Assembly (NCBI RefSeq): GCF_019774615.1
Contig: NZ_CP081496.1
Coordinates: 2,604,001 to 2,668,000 of the forward strand
DNA from: Streptomyces sp. BHT-5-2
Lineage (GTDB): Bacteria > Actinomycetota > Actinomycetes > Streptomycetales > Streptomycetaceae
Reading direction: 5' to 3'
Length of the DNA: 64,000 nucleotides
Below, one piece after another: positions 22,444-33,342 of the stretch (positions are counted from its first letter, which is position 1; each line of letters opens with the position of its first letter). A model generated the notes under the pieces. The model did no database searches. It was given only the letters and a program-made list of their open reading frames with translations, and was not told where the DNA came from. A program made the translations under genes and the position numbers.

Positions 22444-24066
22444 ATGCGCGGAGCCGTGCGCGCGAAGTGGGCCGTCTGCGCGGGCGGCCTGGCCCTCGCC
22501 GCCACCGCCTGCGGGGGCGGCACCGCCGGACCGGGCGGCTCCGCCGTGGTCAGCGCCTCCTGGGGCGACCCGCAGAACCCGCTGGAGCCGGCCAACACCA
22601 ACGAGGTGCAGGGCGGCAAGGTCCTGGAGATGCTGCTGCGCGGCCTCAAGCGCTACGACCCCAGGACCGGCGCCGCCGAGGACGTCCTCGCCGAGCGGAT
22701 CGAGTCCACGGACGCCCGGCACTACACCGTGACGCTGAAGCGCGGCTGGGCCTTCAGCAACGGCGAGAAGGTCACCGCCAAGTCCTTCGTGGACGCCTGG
22801 AATTACGGCGCGCTGCTGGACAACAAGCAGAAGAACGCGTCCTTCTTCCAGTACATCGACGGCTTCGACAAGGTGCACCCGGACCACGGCCGGCCGACCG
22901 CGAAAACCCTCTCCGGACTCCAGGTGAAGGACGACCGGACCTTCACCGTGACCCTCAACCAGAAATTCTCCAGCTGGCCGGACACCCTGGGCTATGCGGC
23001 CTTCATGCCGCTTCCCCAGGCGTTCTTCCGCGACCACGACGGCTGGCTGCACAAACCGATCGGCAACGGCCCCTATCTGGTGGATTCGTACGCCAAGGGC
23101 AGTGTGCTCAAGATGCGGAAGTGGAAGCGGTACCCGGGGCCCGACCCGGCCCAGAACGGCGGGATCGACCTGCGGGTCTACACCGACAGCGACACCGCCT
23201 ACACCGACCTCCAGGCCGGCAACCTCGACCTGGTCGACGACATTCCCGCCGCCCAGCTCAAGAACGTCCACGCCGATCTGGGCGACCGCTATCTGAACCA
23301 GCCGGCCGGCATCATCCAGACCCTCGCCTTCCCGATGTACGACCCGCGCTGGGGAAAGCCGGAGACGGCGAAGGTGCGGCGCGGCCTGTCGATGGCGATC
23401 GACCGGGCGCAGATCACCAAGGAGATCTTCCAGAACACCCGCACCCCGGCCACCGACTGGACCTCCCCCGTGCTCGGCACCAAGGGCGGCTACAAGGCGG
23501 GCCTGTGCGGCGACGCCTGCGTCTTCGACCCGGCCGGGGCCCGGCAGCTCATCAAGGAGGGCGGCGGAATTCCCGGCGGCCGGATGACGATCACGTACAA
23601 CGCCGACACCGGCTCGCACAAGGACTGGGTCGACGCCGTCTGCAACAGCATCAACAAGACGCTGGGGAACGACCGGGCGTGCGTCGGAAATCCCGTCGGC
23701 ACCTTCGCGGACTTCCGCAACCAGATCGCCGCCCGGCGGATGACCGGGCCGTTCCGGGCCGGCTGGCAGATGGACTACCCGCTGATCCAGAACTTCCTCC
23801 AGCCGATGTACTACACCAACGCCTCCTCCAACGATGGGAAGTTCAGCGACCCCGCATTCGACAGACTCGTCAACGAGGCGAACGCCGCCCCCGACACCCG
23901 CCGGGCGGTGGCGAAATTCCAGGAGACGGAGGGAATTCTCGCCCGCGAGATGCCCTCTATTCCGCTGTGGTACCAGAACGGCAGCGGTGGTTATTCGGAG
24001 CGGATCAGCAATGTACGGCTCAATCCGTTCAGTGTTCCGGTCTACAACGCGATCACGGTCGGCTGA
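22444..24066 (+). CDS. Oligopeptide ABC transporter substrate-binding lipoprotein
   Basis: A 540-residue OppA-type lipoprotein that captures peptides outside the membrane. The signal peptide ends in the lipobox ATAC with the lipidated Cys23. Family motifs include YDPRTG, a YTVTLKRGWAFSNGEKVTA stretch with the SBP_bac_5 signature, NGPYLVDSY and RRGLSMAIDRAQITKEIF. It is the first gene of a five-gene operon (SBP, two permeases, two ATPases) with gaps of 20 bp or overlaps throughout. The start ATG follows GAGGAGG. The order SBP-permease-permease-ATPase-ATPase differs from bldK and, from memory, matches the operon next to bldK in S. coelicolor. Ligand unknown. Confidence 0.9.
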   Translation: MRGAVRAKWAVCAGGLALAATACGGGTAGPGGSAVVSASWGDPQNPLEPANTNEVQGGKVLEMLLRGLKRYDPRTGAAEDVLAERIESTDARHYTVTLKRGWAFSNGEKVTAKSFVDAWNYGALLDNKQKNASFFQYIDGFDKVHPDHGRPTAKTLSGLQVKDDRTFTVTLNQKFSSWPDTLGYAAFMPLPQAFFRDHDGWLHKPIGNGPYLVDSYAKGSVLKMRKWKRYPGPDPAQNGGIDLRVYTDSDTAYTDLQAGNLDLVDDIPAAQLKNVHADLGDRYLNQPAGIIQTLAFPMYDPRWGKPETAKVRRGLSMAIDRAQITKEIFQNTRTPATDWTSPVLGTKGGYKAGLCGDACVFDPAGARQLIKEGGGIPGGRMTITYNADTGSHKDWVDAVCNSINKTLGNDRACVGNPVGTFADFRNQIAARRMTGPFRAGWQMDYPLIQNFLQPMYYTNASSNDGKFSDPAFDRLVNEANAAPDTRRAVAKFQETEGILAREMPSIPLWYQNGSGGYSERISNVRLNPFSVPVYNAITVG

Positions 24067-24086
24067 CCGCGAAGGCAGGCGCGCTC

Positions 24087-25010
24087 ATGGGACGTTATGT
24101 GATCCGGCGGCTGCTCCAGATGGTCCCGGTCTTCGTCGGCAGCACCTTTCTGATCTTCCTCATGGTCTACGCGCTGGGCGACCCGGTCGCCGCGATGTTC
24201 GGCGACCGGGCGCCGGACCCCGCCACCGCGGCGCAGATCCGCCACGACCTCTATCTCGACCAGCCGCTGTGGAAGCAGTACCCGCACTACATGGGCCAGA
24301 TCTTCCAGGGGAACTTCGGCATCGCCTTCAACGGGCGGCCGGTCACCGAGCTGATGGCGTCCGCCTTCTCGGTCACCCTCCGGCTCACCCTGGTCGCGAT
24401 CGTCATCGAGATGCTGGTCGGCGTCGCGCTGGGTGTCTTCAGCGGGCTGCGGCGCGGCCGCGGCATCGACACCACCGTGCTGGTCCTCACCCTCGTCGTG
24501 GTCTCCGTGCCGACCTTCGTCAGCGGCTATCTGCTCCAGTTCGTCTTCGGCGTGAAGTGGGAGTGGGCCGCGCCGACCGTCGCCCTGGAGGCGCCGCTCG
24601 GCCAACTCCTGCTGCCCGGGCTGGTGTTGGCACTGGTCTCGCTCGCCTACGTCACCCGGCTGACCCGCACCTCGATCGCCGAGAACGCCCGCGCCGACTA
24701 CGTCCGCACCGCCGTCGCCAAGGGCCTGCCCCGGCACCGGGTCATCACCCGCCACCTGCTGCGGAACTCCCTGATCCCGGTCGTCACCTTCATCGGCACC
24801 GACATCGGCGCGCTGATGGGCGGCGCCATCGTCACCGAGCGCATCTTCAACATCCACGGCGTCGGCTACCAGCTCTACCAGGGCATCCTCCGGCAGAACT
24901 CGCCCACCGTGGTCGGCTTCGTGACGATCCTGGTGCTGGTCTTCCTGATCGCCAACCTGCTCGTCGACCTTCTCTACGCCGTCCTCGACCCGAGGATCCG
25001 CTATGCCTGA
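24087..25010 (+). CDS. Oligopeptide ABC transporter permease (DppB/OppB type)
   Basis: A 307-residue inner-membrane permease. It starts MGRYVIRRLLQMVPVFVG as DppB/OppB proteins do, has six membrane helices, and carries the cytoplasmic EAA loop (RTAVAKGLPRHRVITRH) that docks on the ATPases, ending in LLYAVLDPRIRY. The ATG at 24087 lies 20 bases after the binding-protein stop with GAAGG upstream. Its end overlaps the next permease start by 8 bases. It pairs with that permease to form the channel. Confidence 0.9.
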   Translation: MGRYVIRRLLQMVPVFVGSTFLIFLMVYALGDPVAAMFGDRAPDPATAAQIRHDLYLDQPLWKQYPHYMGQIFQGNFGIAFNGRPVTELMASAFSVTLRLTLVAIVIEMLVGVALGVFSGLRRGRGIDTTVLVLTLVVVSVPTFVSGYLLQFVFGVKWEWAAPTVALEAPLGQLLLPGLVLALVSLAYVTRLTRTSIAENARADYVRTAVAKGLPRHRVITRHLLRNSLIPVVTFIGTDIGALMGGAIVTERIFNIHGVGYQLYQGILRQNSPTVVGFVTILVLVFLIANLLVDLLYAVLDPRIRYA

Positions 25011-25986
25011 GAGCTACGTCCCCAAGGAGGCCATCGGCCACGGCGACGGCGGCACCGCCGCGCTCGCCATCGGCGAGGCCGAGTCCCTCGAACGCGCCCC
25101 CGCCGCCGCGCCCCCGCCGCCGGGCGGCGAACCCACCGGCAAACCCCGCAGCCTGTGGAGCGACGCCTGGCACGACCTGCGCCGCAACCCGGTCTTCGTG
25201 GTCTCCGCGCTGGTCATCGTCTTCCTGGTGGTCATCGCCCTCTGGCCGCAGCTGATCGCCACCGGCAACCCCTACCGCGCCGACCTCGGCAGGGCCCAGG
25301 ACGGCGCCCGGCCCGGCCACCCCTTCGGCTACGACACCCAGGGCCGGGACGTCTACACCCGGGTCGTCTACGGCGCCCGCGCCTCCATCACCGTCGGCAC
25401 CTGCGCCACCGCCGGCGCCGCCGTGCTGGGCAGCCTGCTCGGCGGCCTGGCCGGCTTCTTCGGCGGCTGGTGGGACACCCTGCTCTCCCGCCTCGCCGAC
25501 ATCTTCTTCGGCATCCCGGTGCTGCTCGGCGGGCTGGTCTTCCTGTCCGTCGTCACCAGCACCACCGTCTGGCCGGTGGTCGGCTTCATCGTGCTGCTCG
25601 GCTGGCCGCAGATCGCCCGGATCGCCCGCGGCTCGGTCGTCACCGCCAAGCAGAACGACTACGTCCTGGCCGCCCGGGCACTGGGCGCCGGCAACGGGCG
25701 GATGCTGCTGCGGCACATCGCGCCCAACGCCGTCGCCCCCGTCATCGTCGTCGCCACCATCGCGCTGGGCACCTACATCGCCCTCGAAGCCACCCTGTCC
25801 TACCTCGGCGCGGGCCTGAAACCGCCCACCGTCTCCTGGGGCATCGACATCTCCGCCGCCTCCACCCACATCCGCAACGCCCCCCACATGCTGCTGTGGC
25901 CCGCCGGCGCGCTGAGCATCACGGTGCTGGCGTTCATCATGCTCGGCGACGCGGTGCGCGACGCCCTCGACCCCAAACTGCGCTGA
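25003..25986 (+). CDS. Oligopeptide ABC transporter permease (DppC/OppC type)
   Basis: A 327-residue permease with a soluble Ala/Pro-rich N-terminus of about 60 residues, the OppC_N segment (LWSDAWHDLRRNPVFVVSA), then six helices. The GTDxxGRD-like motif is present as FGYDTQGRDVYTRVVYGAR, and the EAA loop as LAARALGAGNGRMLLRH. It ends with GDAVRDALDPKLR, the family C-terminus. The start overlaps the previous gene by 8 bases and the next ATPase starts 11 bases after the stop, so translation is probably coupled. Confidence 0.9.
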   Translation: MPESYVPKEAIGHGDGGTAALAIGEAESLERAPAAAPPPPGGEPTGKPRSLWSDAWHDLRRNPVFVVSALVIVFLVVIALWPQLIATGNPYRADLGRAQDGARPGHPFGYDTQGRDVYTRVVYGARASITVGTCATAGAAVLGSLLGGLAGFFGGWWDTLLSRLADIFFGIPVLLGGLVFLSVVTSTTVWPVVGFIVLLGWPQIARIARGSVVTAKQNDYVLAARALGAGNGRMLLRHIAPNAVAPVIVVATIALGTYIALEATLSYLGAGLKPPTVSWGIDISAASTHIRNAPHMLLWPAGALSITVLAFIMLGDAVRDALDPKLR

Positions 25987-25997
25987 GGAGGCGGCAG

Positions 25998-27008
25998 ATG
26001 ACCAATGGCGGCGCGCCCCCGGCGGAGCCCCTGCTCGACGTCCAGGACCTGAAGGTGGAGTTCCGCACCCGGGACGGCGTGGCCAAGGCCGTCAACGGCG
26101 TCAGCTACACCGTGGCGGCCGGCCGGACGCTCGCGGTGCTCGGCGAGTCCGGCTCCGGCAAGTCCGTCACCGCCCAGGCCGTGATGGGCATCCTCGACTC
26201 CCCGCCGGGCTTCGTCACCGGCGGCCGGATCCTCTTCCGGGGCCGCGACCTGCTCACCCTGGGCAAGGAGGAGCGCCGGAAGATCCGCGGCGCGAAGATG
26301 GCGATGATCTTCCAGGACGCGCTCTCCGCGCTGAATCCGGTGCTCAGCGTCGGCGTCCAGCTCGGCGAGATGTTCCGGGTGCACACCGGCGCGTCCCGCA
26401 AGGAGGCCCGGGGCAGGGCCGTCGAGCTGATGGAACGGGTCGGCATCCCGGCGGCCCGGGAGCGGGTGGGGGACTACCCGCACCAGTTCTCCGGCGGTAT
26501 GCGCCAACGCATCATGATCGCCATGGCGCTCGCCCTGGAGCCCGACCTGATCATCGCGGACGAGCCCACCACCGCCCTCGACGTCACCGTCCAGGCCCAG
26601 GTCATGGACCTGCTCGCGGAGTTGCGCCGGGAGTACCGGATGGGCCTGATCCTGATCACCCACGACCTCGGCGTGGTCGCCGACGTCGCCGACACCATCG
26701 CCGTGATGTACGCGGGCCGGGTCGTCGAGACCGCCCCCGTCCACCAGCTCTACAAGGCACCCGCCCACCCGTACACCCGCGGCCTGCTGGAGTCCGTCCC
26801 GCGCCTGGGGCACAAGGGCCGCGAGCTGCACGCGATCAAGGGTCTGCCGCCGAACCTCACCGCCGTCCCGCCCGGCTGCGCCTTCCACCCCCGCTGCCCG
26901 CTGGCCCGCGACATCTGCCGCACCGACCGCCCACCCCTCTACGACGTCGGACCGGACCGGACCAGCGCCTGCCACTTCTGGAAGGAGACCCTCGATGGCG
27001 CCCGGTGA
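25998..27008 (+). CDS. Oligopeptide ABC transporter ATPase (DppD/OppD type)
   Basis: A 336-residue ATP-binding subunit. Walker A is GESGSGKS, the signature is FSGGMRQR, Walker B is [12 protein letters not shown] and the switch histidine is in LITHDLG. The C-terminal oligopeptide-transporter extension has cysteines in [15 protein letters not shown], the pattern that binds an Fe-S cluster in some OppD/DppD proteins. The ATG at 25998 follows GAGGAGGCGG. The end overlaps the second ATPase by 14 bases. The two ATPases form the heterodimeric motor. Confidence 0.9.
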   Translation: MTNGGAPPAEPLLDVQDLKVEFRTRDGVAKAVNGVSYTVAAGRTLAVLGESGSGKSVTAQAVMGILDSPPGFVTGGRILFRGRDLLTLGKEERRKIRGAKMAMIFQDALSALNPVLSVGVQLGEMFRVHTGASRKEARGRAVELMERVGIPAARERVGDYPHQFSGGMRQRIMIAMALALEPDLIIADEPTTALDVTVQAQVMDLLAELRREYRMGLILITHDLGVVADVADTIAVMYAGRVVETAPVHQLYKAPAHPYTRGLLESVPRLGHKGRELHAIKGLPPNLTAVPPGCAFHPRCPLARDICRTDRPPLYDVGPDRTSACHFWKETLDGAR

Positions 27009-28029
27009 GCCGCTCCTCGAAGTCCGGGACCTGGTCAAGCACTTCCCGCTCACCCGGGGCGTGCTGATCAGGAAGCAGGTGGGTGCGGTCAAGGCCGTCG
27101 ACGGGGTCTCCTTCGACCTCCGGCAGGGCGAGACGCTGGGCATCGTGGGGGAGTCCGGCTGCGGCAAGTCCACCGTCGCCCGGATGCTGGTCGGGCTGGA
27201 GCACCCGACGTCCGGTCACATCCGCTACCGCGGCCAGGACATCACCCGCCTCTCCGGCCGCGCCATGAAGGCCGTCCGCCGCAACATCCAGATGGTGTTC
27301 CAGGACCCCTACACCTCGCTCAACCCCCGGATGACCGTCGGCGACATCATCGGCGAGCCGTACGAGATCCACCCCGAGGTGGCCCCCAAGGGCGACCGCC
27401 GGCGCAGGGTCCAGGAACTCCTCGAAGTCGTCGGCCTCAACCCCGAGTTCGTCAACCGCTATCCGCACCAGTTCTCCGGCGGCCAACGGCAGCGCATCGG
27501 CATCGCCCGCGGCCTGGCCCTCCGCCCCGAGATCATCGTCGCGGACGAGCCGGTCTCCGCCCTCGACGTCTCCGTCCAGGCCCAGGTCGTCAACCTCCTG
27601 GCCCGTCTCCAGGACGACTTCGGGCTCTCCTACGTCTTCATCGCGCACGACCTGTCCGTCGTCCGCCACCTCTCCGACCGGGTCGCGGTGATGTACCTCG
27701 GCAGGATCGCCGAGACCGGCACCGGCGAGGAGATCTACGACCACCCCACCCACCCGTACACCCAGGCGCTGCTCTCCGCCGTCCCGGTGCCCGACCCCGA
27801 GGCGCGTGTCCACCGGGAGCGCATCCTGCTGAGCGGCGACGTCCCCTCCCCGGCGAACCCGCCGTCCGGCTGCCACTTCCGCACCCGCTGCTGGAAGGCC
27901 CAGGAGCTGTGCGCACGCGTCGAACCGCCACTCGCGGTCCCGGCCGCCCTCCAGCACGCCGCCGGCCCGGAACGGCACGCCTCCGCCTGCCACTTCGCGG
28001 AGGAACGACACGTGGTGCCGAGCGAGTAG
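26995..28029 (+). CDS. Oligopeptide ABC transporter ATPase (DppF/OppF type)
   Basis: A 344-residue ATP-binding subunit, last gene of the plus-strand operon. Walker [10 protein letters not shown], signature FSGGQRQRI, Walker [13 protein letters not shown], switch histidine in FIAHDLS, and the C-terminal [10 protein letters not shown] cysteine motif. OppF-type proteins typically read VSALDVS as here, while OppD-type read TTALDVT, which supports the pairing. ATG start lies within the previous gene. A long hairpin shared with the convergent bldK operon ends the transcript. Confidence 0.9.
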   Translation: MAPGEPLLEVRDLVKHFPLTRGVLIRKQVGAVKAVDGVSFDLRQGETLGIVGESGCGKSTVARMLVGLEHPTSGHIRYRGQDITRLSGRAMKAVRRNIQMVFQDPYTSLNPRMTVGDIIGEPYEIHPEVAPKGDRRRRVQELLEVVGLNPEFVNRYPHQFSGGQRQRIGIARGLALRPEIIVADEPVSALDVSVQAQVVNLLARLQDDFGLSYVFIAHDLSVVRHLSDRVAVMYLGRIAETGTGEEIYDHPTHPYTQALLSAVPVPDPEARVHRERILLSGDVPSPANPPSGCHFRTRCWKAQELCARVEPPLAVPAALQHAAGPERHASACHFAEERHVVPSE

Positions 28030-28048
28030 CGGCCCGGCCGGGACGCAC

Positions 28049-28082
28049 CGGAGCCCGCCTCCCCGAAGGGAAGCGGGCTCCG
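28049..28082. terminator. Bidirectional terminator between the two peptide-transporter operons
   Basis: CGGAGCCCGC (28049-28058) pairs perfectly with GCGGGCTCCG (28073-28082); inside, TCCC can pair with GGGA across a CGAA loop. It lies in the 77-bp gap between the two convergent operons. Confidence 0.8.
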
Positions 28083-28106
28083 CTGCCGTCCTGGGAGGAG
28101 CGGCGG

Positions 28107-29249
<1,143 letters not shown>

Positions 29250-29261
29250 CGTGGTAGCTCC

Positions 29262-30329
29262 CTAGCCCAGCCGGGGCTTGATCTGCTCGGTGAAGAAGGT
29301 CTGCTTCTGCTCGGCGCTCAGGTGGCAGGCGGCGGCCCGGCCCAGCGCCAGTGGCGGGCGCTCGCCGGTGCACCGGCCGCCGTCGACCTCCGCGGTGAAC
29401 GCGCAACGCGGGTTGAAAGCGCAGCCCGACGGCGGGTTGAGCAGGCTCGGCGGCGCGCCCGGGATCGGGTGCAGCTCCTCGCTGACGTCCGAGGAGAGCC
29501 GCGGCATGGAGCTGAGCAGACCCCAGGTGTACGGGTGCCGGGGCTCGGTGAGGATCTCCCGGACCGAGCCGCGCTCCACCGCCCGGCCGGCGTACATCAC
29601 CAGCAGGTCGTCGGCGGTGTCGGCGACCACGCCCAGGTCGTGGGTGATCAGGATGATCGCGGAGCCGAACTCCTGCTGGAGGTCCTTGAGGAGGTCCAGG
29701 ATCTGCGCCTGGACGGTGACGTCCAGCGCGGTGGTCGGCTCGTCGGCGATCAGCAGCTGGGGGTTGCAGGCCAGCGCCATGGCGATCATGGCGCGTTGGC
29801 GCATACCGCCGGAGAACTGGTGCGGGTAGTCGTCCACCCGCAGGTTGGGCTGCGGGATGCCGACCTTGGTGAGCATCTCGATCGCCCGCTGCCGGCCCTC
29901 GCGCTTGCCGGCGCCGGTGTGCTTCATGAACGGCTCGGCGATCTGCCGGCCGACGGTGTAGTACGGCGACAGGGCGGTCAGCGCGTCCTGGAAGATCATC
30001 GCCATCTTGTTGCCCCGGAGCTTCTCCAGGGTCTTCTCCTTGGCGCCGGTCAGCTCCTGGCCATCCAGGGTGATCTCACCGGTGATCTCGGTGGTCTTGG
30101 GGTTGTGCAGCCCCAGGACGGCCAGGTTGGTGACGGACTTGCCGGAGCCCGACTCGCCGACGATGCCCAGGGTCTGGCCGCGCTCCAGGTCGAAGGAGAG
30201 GCCGTCGACCGCCTTGACGATGCCGTCCTCGGTGGAGAACCGGATGTGCAGGTCGCGGACGGACAGGAAGGAGCCGGTACCGGATCCGTTCGGGGCCGGC
30301 GTCTCCGCGGTCTTGGTTGGTGTGGTCAC
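29262..30329 (-). CDS. bldKD: Oligopeptide ABC transporter ATPase, BldKD-like
   Basis: A 355-residue OppD-type ATPase: Walker A GESGSGKS, signature FSGGMRQR, Walker [13 protein letters not shown], switch LITHDLG, and the cysteines of [12 protein letters not shown] in the C-terminal extension. The GTG at 30327-30329 is chosen because AGGAGA sits upstream and the sequence begins [13 protein letters not shown], a short disordered lead-in; the frame is open much further without coding bias. It is 11 bases after the permease stop and 12 before bldKE, so it is tightly co-transcribed. Confidence 0.75.
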   Translation of the reverse strand: MTTPTKTAETPAPNGSGTGSFLSVRDLHIRFSTEDGIVKAVDGLSFDLERGQTLGIVGESGSGKSVTNLAVLGLHNPKTTEITGEITLDGQELTGAKEKTLEKLRGNKMAMIFQDALTALSPYYTVGRQIAEPFMKHTGAGKREGRQRAIEMLTKVGIPQPNLRVDDYPHQFSGGMRQRAMIAMALACNPQLLIADEPTTALDVTVQAQILDLLKDLQQEFGSAIILITHDLGVVADTADDLLVMYAGRAVERGSVREILTEPRHPYTWGLLSSMPRLSSDVSEELHPIPGAPPSLLNPPSGCAFNPRCAFTAEVDGGRCTGERPPLALGRAAACHLSAEQKQTFFTEQIKPRLG

Positions 30330-30340
30330 GACAGGCTCTC

Positions 30341-31312
30341 CTAGGACAGGCGTACGCGCGGGTCGATGAACGCGTACGCCGCATCCACGATGATGTTGAA
30401 GACCAGGATCAGGGCGGCGCTGAAGATCATCACGCCCATCACCATCGGCAGGTCGAGGGTGGTGACCGAGTCGACCGCCAGCCGGCCGAGTCCCGCCAGC
30501 TGGAAGGTGAACTCGGTGATCATCGCGCCGCCGAACAGCGATCCCAGGTCGACACCGAGGATGGTGACGATCGGGATCAGCGAACCGCGCCAGGCGTACC
30601 GCAGGAAGACGTAACGCGCCGGCATGCCCTTGGCCTTGGCGGTGCGGACGTGCTCCTCCTGAAGCTGCTCGATCATCGTCGAGCGCGCCATACGGGTGTA
30701 CTGCGCGGTGAAGATCGTCGCCATCACCAGCCACGGGATCAGCAGGCCCATGAACCAACCGACAGGGTTGCTGGTGAGGTTCACGTACGCGGGCGCGGCC
30801 ATGACGCCGCTGTAGACGAAGATGCCCAGCACGACGGGGCCGAGGATGTAGATCTGCACCGAGCTGAGGATCATCGACACACTGGTGACCGCCTTGTCCA
30901 GCAGCGTGCCGCGCTTCCAGGCCGCGAGCAGGCCGGTGCCCAGGCCGATCACCAGGAAGGCCACGACACCGCCGATGGCCAGCGACGCGGTGAGCGGCAG
31001 CCGGTCCATCATCGTGGCCCAGACGTCCTGCTTGGTGGCGAAGGAGTAGCCGAAGCAGGGGGCGTTGCAGTGGCCGAGGGTGAAGTCGCGGCCCGCGAAG
31101 ATGCCGACGAGGAAGTGCCAGTACTGGACCGGCACGGGCTGGTCGAGTCCCAGGTTCTTGTGGATCAGCGCGACGTTGTCGGCCGTGCAGTTCTTGCCAC
31201 AGGCCATCAGCGCGGGATCGCCCACCGAGAAGAAGACGAAGAAGGTGAAGGCGCTGAGTAGGAGGAGGATGACGACCGCGCCGATCGTCCGGCGAAGGAG
31301 GAAGGGAAGCAT
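30341..31312 (-). CDS. bldKC: Oligopeptide ABC transporter permease, BldKC-like
   Basis: A 323-residue OppB-type permease starting MLPFLLRRTIGAVVILLLL, with six helices and the EAA loop (RTAKAKGMPARYVFLRYA). The periplasmic loop between helices 1 and 2 is expanded and contains four cysteines (CGKNC and HCNAPCFGY), which could form disulfides outside the cell; the plus-strand paralogue lacks them. ATG at 31310-31312. The 123 bp separating it from the binding-protein gene hold a strong hairpin. Confidence 0.75.
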   Translation of the reverse strand: MLPFLLRRTIGAVVILLLLSAFTFFVFFSVGDPALMACGKNCTADNVALIHKNLGLDQPVPVQYWHFLVGIFAGRDFTLGHCNAPCFGYSFATKQDVWATMMDRLPLTASLAIGGVVAFLVIGLGTGLLAAWKRGTLLDKAVTSVSMILSSVQIYILGPVVLGIFVYSGVMAAPAYVNLTSNPVGWFMGLLIPWLVMATIFTAQYTRMARSTMIEQLQEEHVRTAKAKGMPARYVFLRYAWRGSLIPIVTILGVDLGSLFGGAMITEFTFQLAGLGRLAVDSVTTLDLPMVMGVMIFSAALILVFNIIVDAAYAFIDPRVRLS

Positions 31313-31372
31313 GACAGTTCGCTGCTCTCAGGACGGCGGCGGCAGTGGGGTCTGAGGAGGTGCGGGAAGGAC

Positions 31373-31409
31373 CCGGAGGGCGCGCGCTCCGCCGTGCGCG
31401 CGCCTCCGG
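31373..31409 (-). terminator. Intercistronic hairpin between bldKB and bldKC
   Basis: CCGGAGGGCGCGCGC (31373-31387) pairs with GCGCGCGCCTCCGG (31396-31409) through 14 pairs with one bulged G; the loop is 8 bases. It follows the binding-protein gene and precedes the permease gene within one operon. No T-run is present. Such a hairpin would let fewer transcripts reach the permease and ATPase genes, or protect the binding-protein mRNA. Confidence 0.75.
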
Positions 31410-31435
31410 AGTGCCTTCGACAGGCGCTTACGTGC

Positions 31436-33235
31436 TTACTTCTTGATGAACAGCGTGTTCACGTCGAGGTAGTTGGTGTCCGTGTTGTAGCGGATGCCGC
31501 CGATCTTCGAGCCGTACAGCTGGAGCGACTTGACGAAGAACACCGGGGCGGCCGGGTTGACCTGCTCCACGATGTAGTGGTGGAGCTTCTGCCATTCCGC
31601 GGTCTGCTTCTGCACGTCCGGGATCTGCTTGATGCGGTCGATCTCCTGGCTGATCTTCGGGTCACGGACGTGCGAGTAGTTGGAGGCACCGTCCGCGATG
31701 GTGCGGCCGTCGTAGGACGGCGGGATCACCGTGGAGGCGTCCGGCCAGTCCTGGCCCCAGCCGGTCAGGTAGATGTCGAAGCCGTTGTCGACCTTGCCCA
31801 TCTGCTGGTACCAGGAGGAGGAGTCGATCTCCTTCTTCTGCACGTCGAAGCCGGCCTTGGCCAGGCCGTCGGCGATGGCGACCGCTTCCTTCTGCCGGAT
31901 CTCGGTGTTGGCGTAGGCGTAGACGAGCTTCATGCCCTCCTTGCCGGCTTCCTTCAGGAGCTGCTTGGCCTTCTCCGGATCGCCGTTGGGCTTCTTCAGC
32001 TTGCCGTAGGGGTCATAGCCCTTCTCGTAGCCTGCCACGGTCGGGGAGAGCAGACCGCCGGCGATCTCTCCGCCGTAGCTGCCGCCCTCGATCCGGACGA
32101 CCTGCTGGCTCGGCATCGCGTAGGTGATGGCGTCGCGGACCCGCTTGTCCTTGATGCGGTCCATGTTCATGTTCAGCTGCCACACGTAGGGCTGGTAGCC
32201 CTGTACCAGGCGCTTGCTGGCGCTGGGGTCGCTCAGCACCTGCTTGGTGAGCGTCGGCTCCACGGCGTTGGTGAAGCTGATGGCGGTCTTGTCGCTGCCC
32301 TGGTCGGCCATCAGCCGCTTGGTGGAGTCGGAGAACTGGTGGTTGAAGGAGATGTTGTAGCCGTCGACGTACTGGTGGCGCGCCGGGTCGGTCTTGGCGT
32401 CCCAGTTGGGGTCCTTCACCAGTGTCATGGACTTGCCGGACTTGAACGACGCGATCTTGTACGGACCGCTGGTGACCGGCGCGACGTCGTAGCTGTCCTT
32501 GGTGTCCTTGGCGCTGTCCGGGACGACGCTGTAGCCCGCCATCGCCAGCGCGTAGGGCAGCTGCGTCTGCGGCGTCTTGAAGTGGAAGACGACGGTCTTG
32601 TCGTCCGGCGTGTCCAGCACGGACTTGGGCAGGTGGTCGCCCTTGTACGGGCCGTCCGGAAGGGCCTTGCGGTAGGTCGTGCCGTCGCCCGACAGCCACT
32701 GCTGGATGTAGGTCGGGCCCTCGGTGATGAACGACGCGTACTGGCGCTCGATGGTGTGGCGGATGTCCTTCGAGGTGATCGGCTTGCCGTCCTCGAACTT
32801 GATGCCGTCCTTGAGCGTGTACGTCCAGGTCTTGCCGCCGTCGGACATCTTTCCGGCGTCGGTGGCGAGGTCGCCGACGAGCGTCTTGTTGCCCTTGTCG
32901 TCCTGCGTGTACGTCGTCAGCCCACGGAAGATCAACTTGGCCAGGTCGCCCATGTCGCTGACGTACATCTGGGCCGGGTCCAGGTGGTTGAAGCTGTCCC
33001 GCTGGTAGACGGTGATGGTGCCGCCGTTCTGCGCGCCCGGGACCGCGGCCGCGGGGCCGTTGGACTGGGCCGCGGTGCCGAGCGGCACCGCCTTGGACTG
33101 GGAGGCCGCGTCCTTGTCGGTCTGCGCGTTGTCCTTGCTCGAGCGGCCGCCGCCGCTGCAACCGGTGAGCGCGAGCGAACCGGCCGCCAGGGCCACGATC
33201 ACCGCACGGGTTCTACGCGTGGAGAGTGTGTTCAT
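31436..33235 (-). CDS. bldKB: Oligopeptide-binding lipoprotein, BldKB-like
   Basis: A 599-residue SBP_bac_5 lipoprotein. The signal peptide ends in LTGC with the lipidated Cys26, followed by a Ser/Gly/Asp-rich linker of about 45 residues. SBP motifs include NHLDPAQMY, TWTYTLKDGIKFEDGKPIT, TSGPYKIASF and VRDAITYAMPSQQVV. Its length agrees with the BldKB length I recall (about 600 residues), and it differs strongly from the paralogue at 22.4 kb. It sits second in the operon after a permease, the BldK arrangement. ATG at 33233-33235. Confidence 0.78.
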   Translation of the reverse strand: MNTLSTRRTRAVIVALAAGSLALTGCSGGGRSSKDNAQTDKDAASQSKAVPLGTAAQSNGPAAAVPGAQNGGTITVYQRDSFNHLDPAQMYVSDMGDLAKLIFRGLTTYTQDDKGNKTLVGDLATDAGKMSDGGKTWTYTLKDGIKFEDGKPITSKDIRHTIERQYASFITEGPTYIQQWLSGDGTTYRKALPDGPYKGDHLPKSVLDTPDDKTVVFHFKTPQTQLPYALAMAGYSVVPDSAKDTKDSYDVAPVTSGPYKIASFKSGKSMTLVKDPNWDAKTDPARHQYVDGYNISFNHQFSDSTKRLMADQGSDKTAISFTNAVEPTLTKQVLSDPSASKRLVQGYQPYVWQLNMNMDRIKDKRVRDAITYAMPSQQVVRIEGGSYGGEIAGGLLSPTVAGYEKGYDPYGKLKKPNGDPEKAKQLLKEAGKEGMKLVYAYANTEIRQKEAVAIADGLAKAGFDVQKKEIDSSSWYQQMGKVDNGFDIYLTGWGQDWPDASTVIPPSYDGRTIADGASNYSHVRDPKISQEIDRIKQIPDVQKQTAEWQKLHHYIVEQVNPAAPVFFVKSLQLYGSKIGGIRYNTDTNYLDVNTLFIKK

Positions 33236-33342
33236 GAGGATCCAAGCACCTGCCTGTCAGTCGTTGTCCCGAAGTGCTGTCTGACGCATCCGGTACGAAC
33301 CCGGCGCGGCGGGGGAGACAGCGAGCCCCCTCAAATGGGCTG

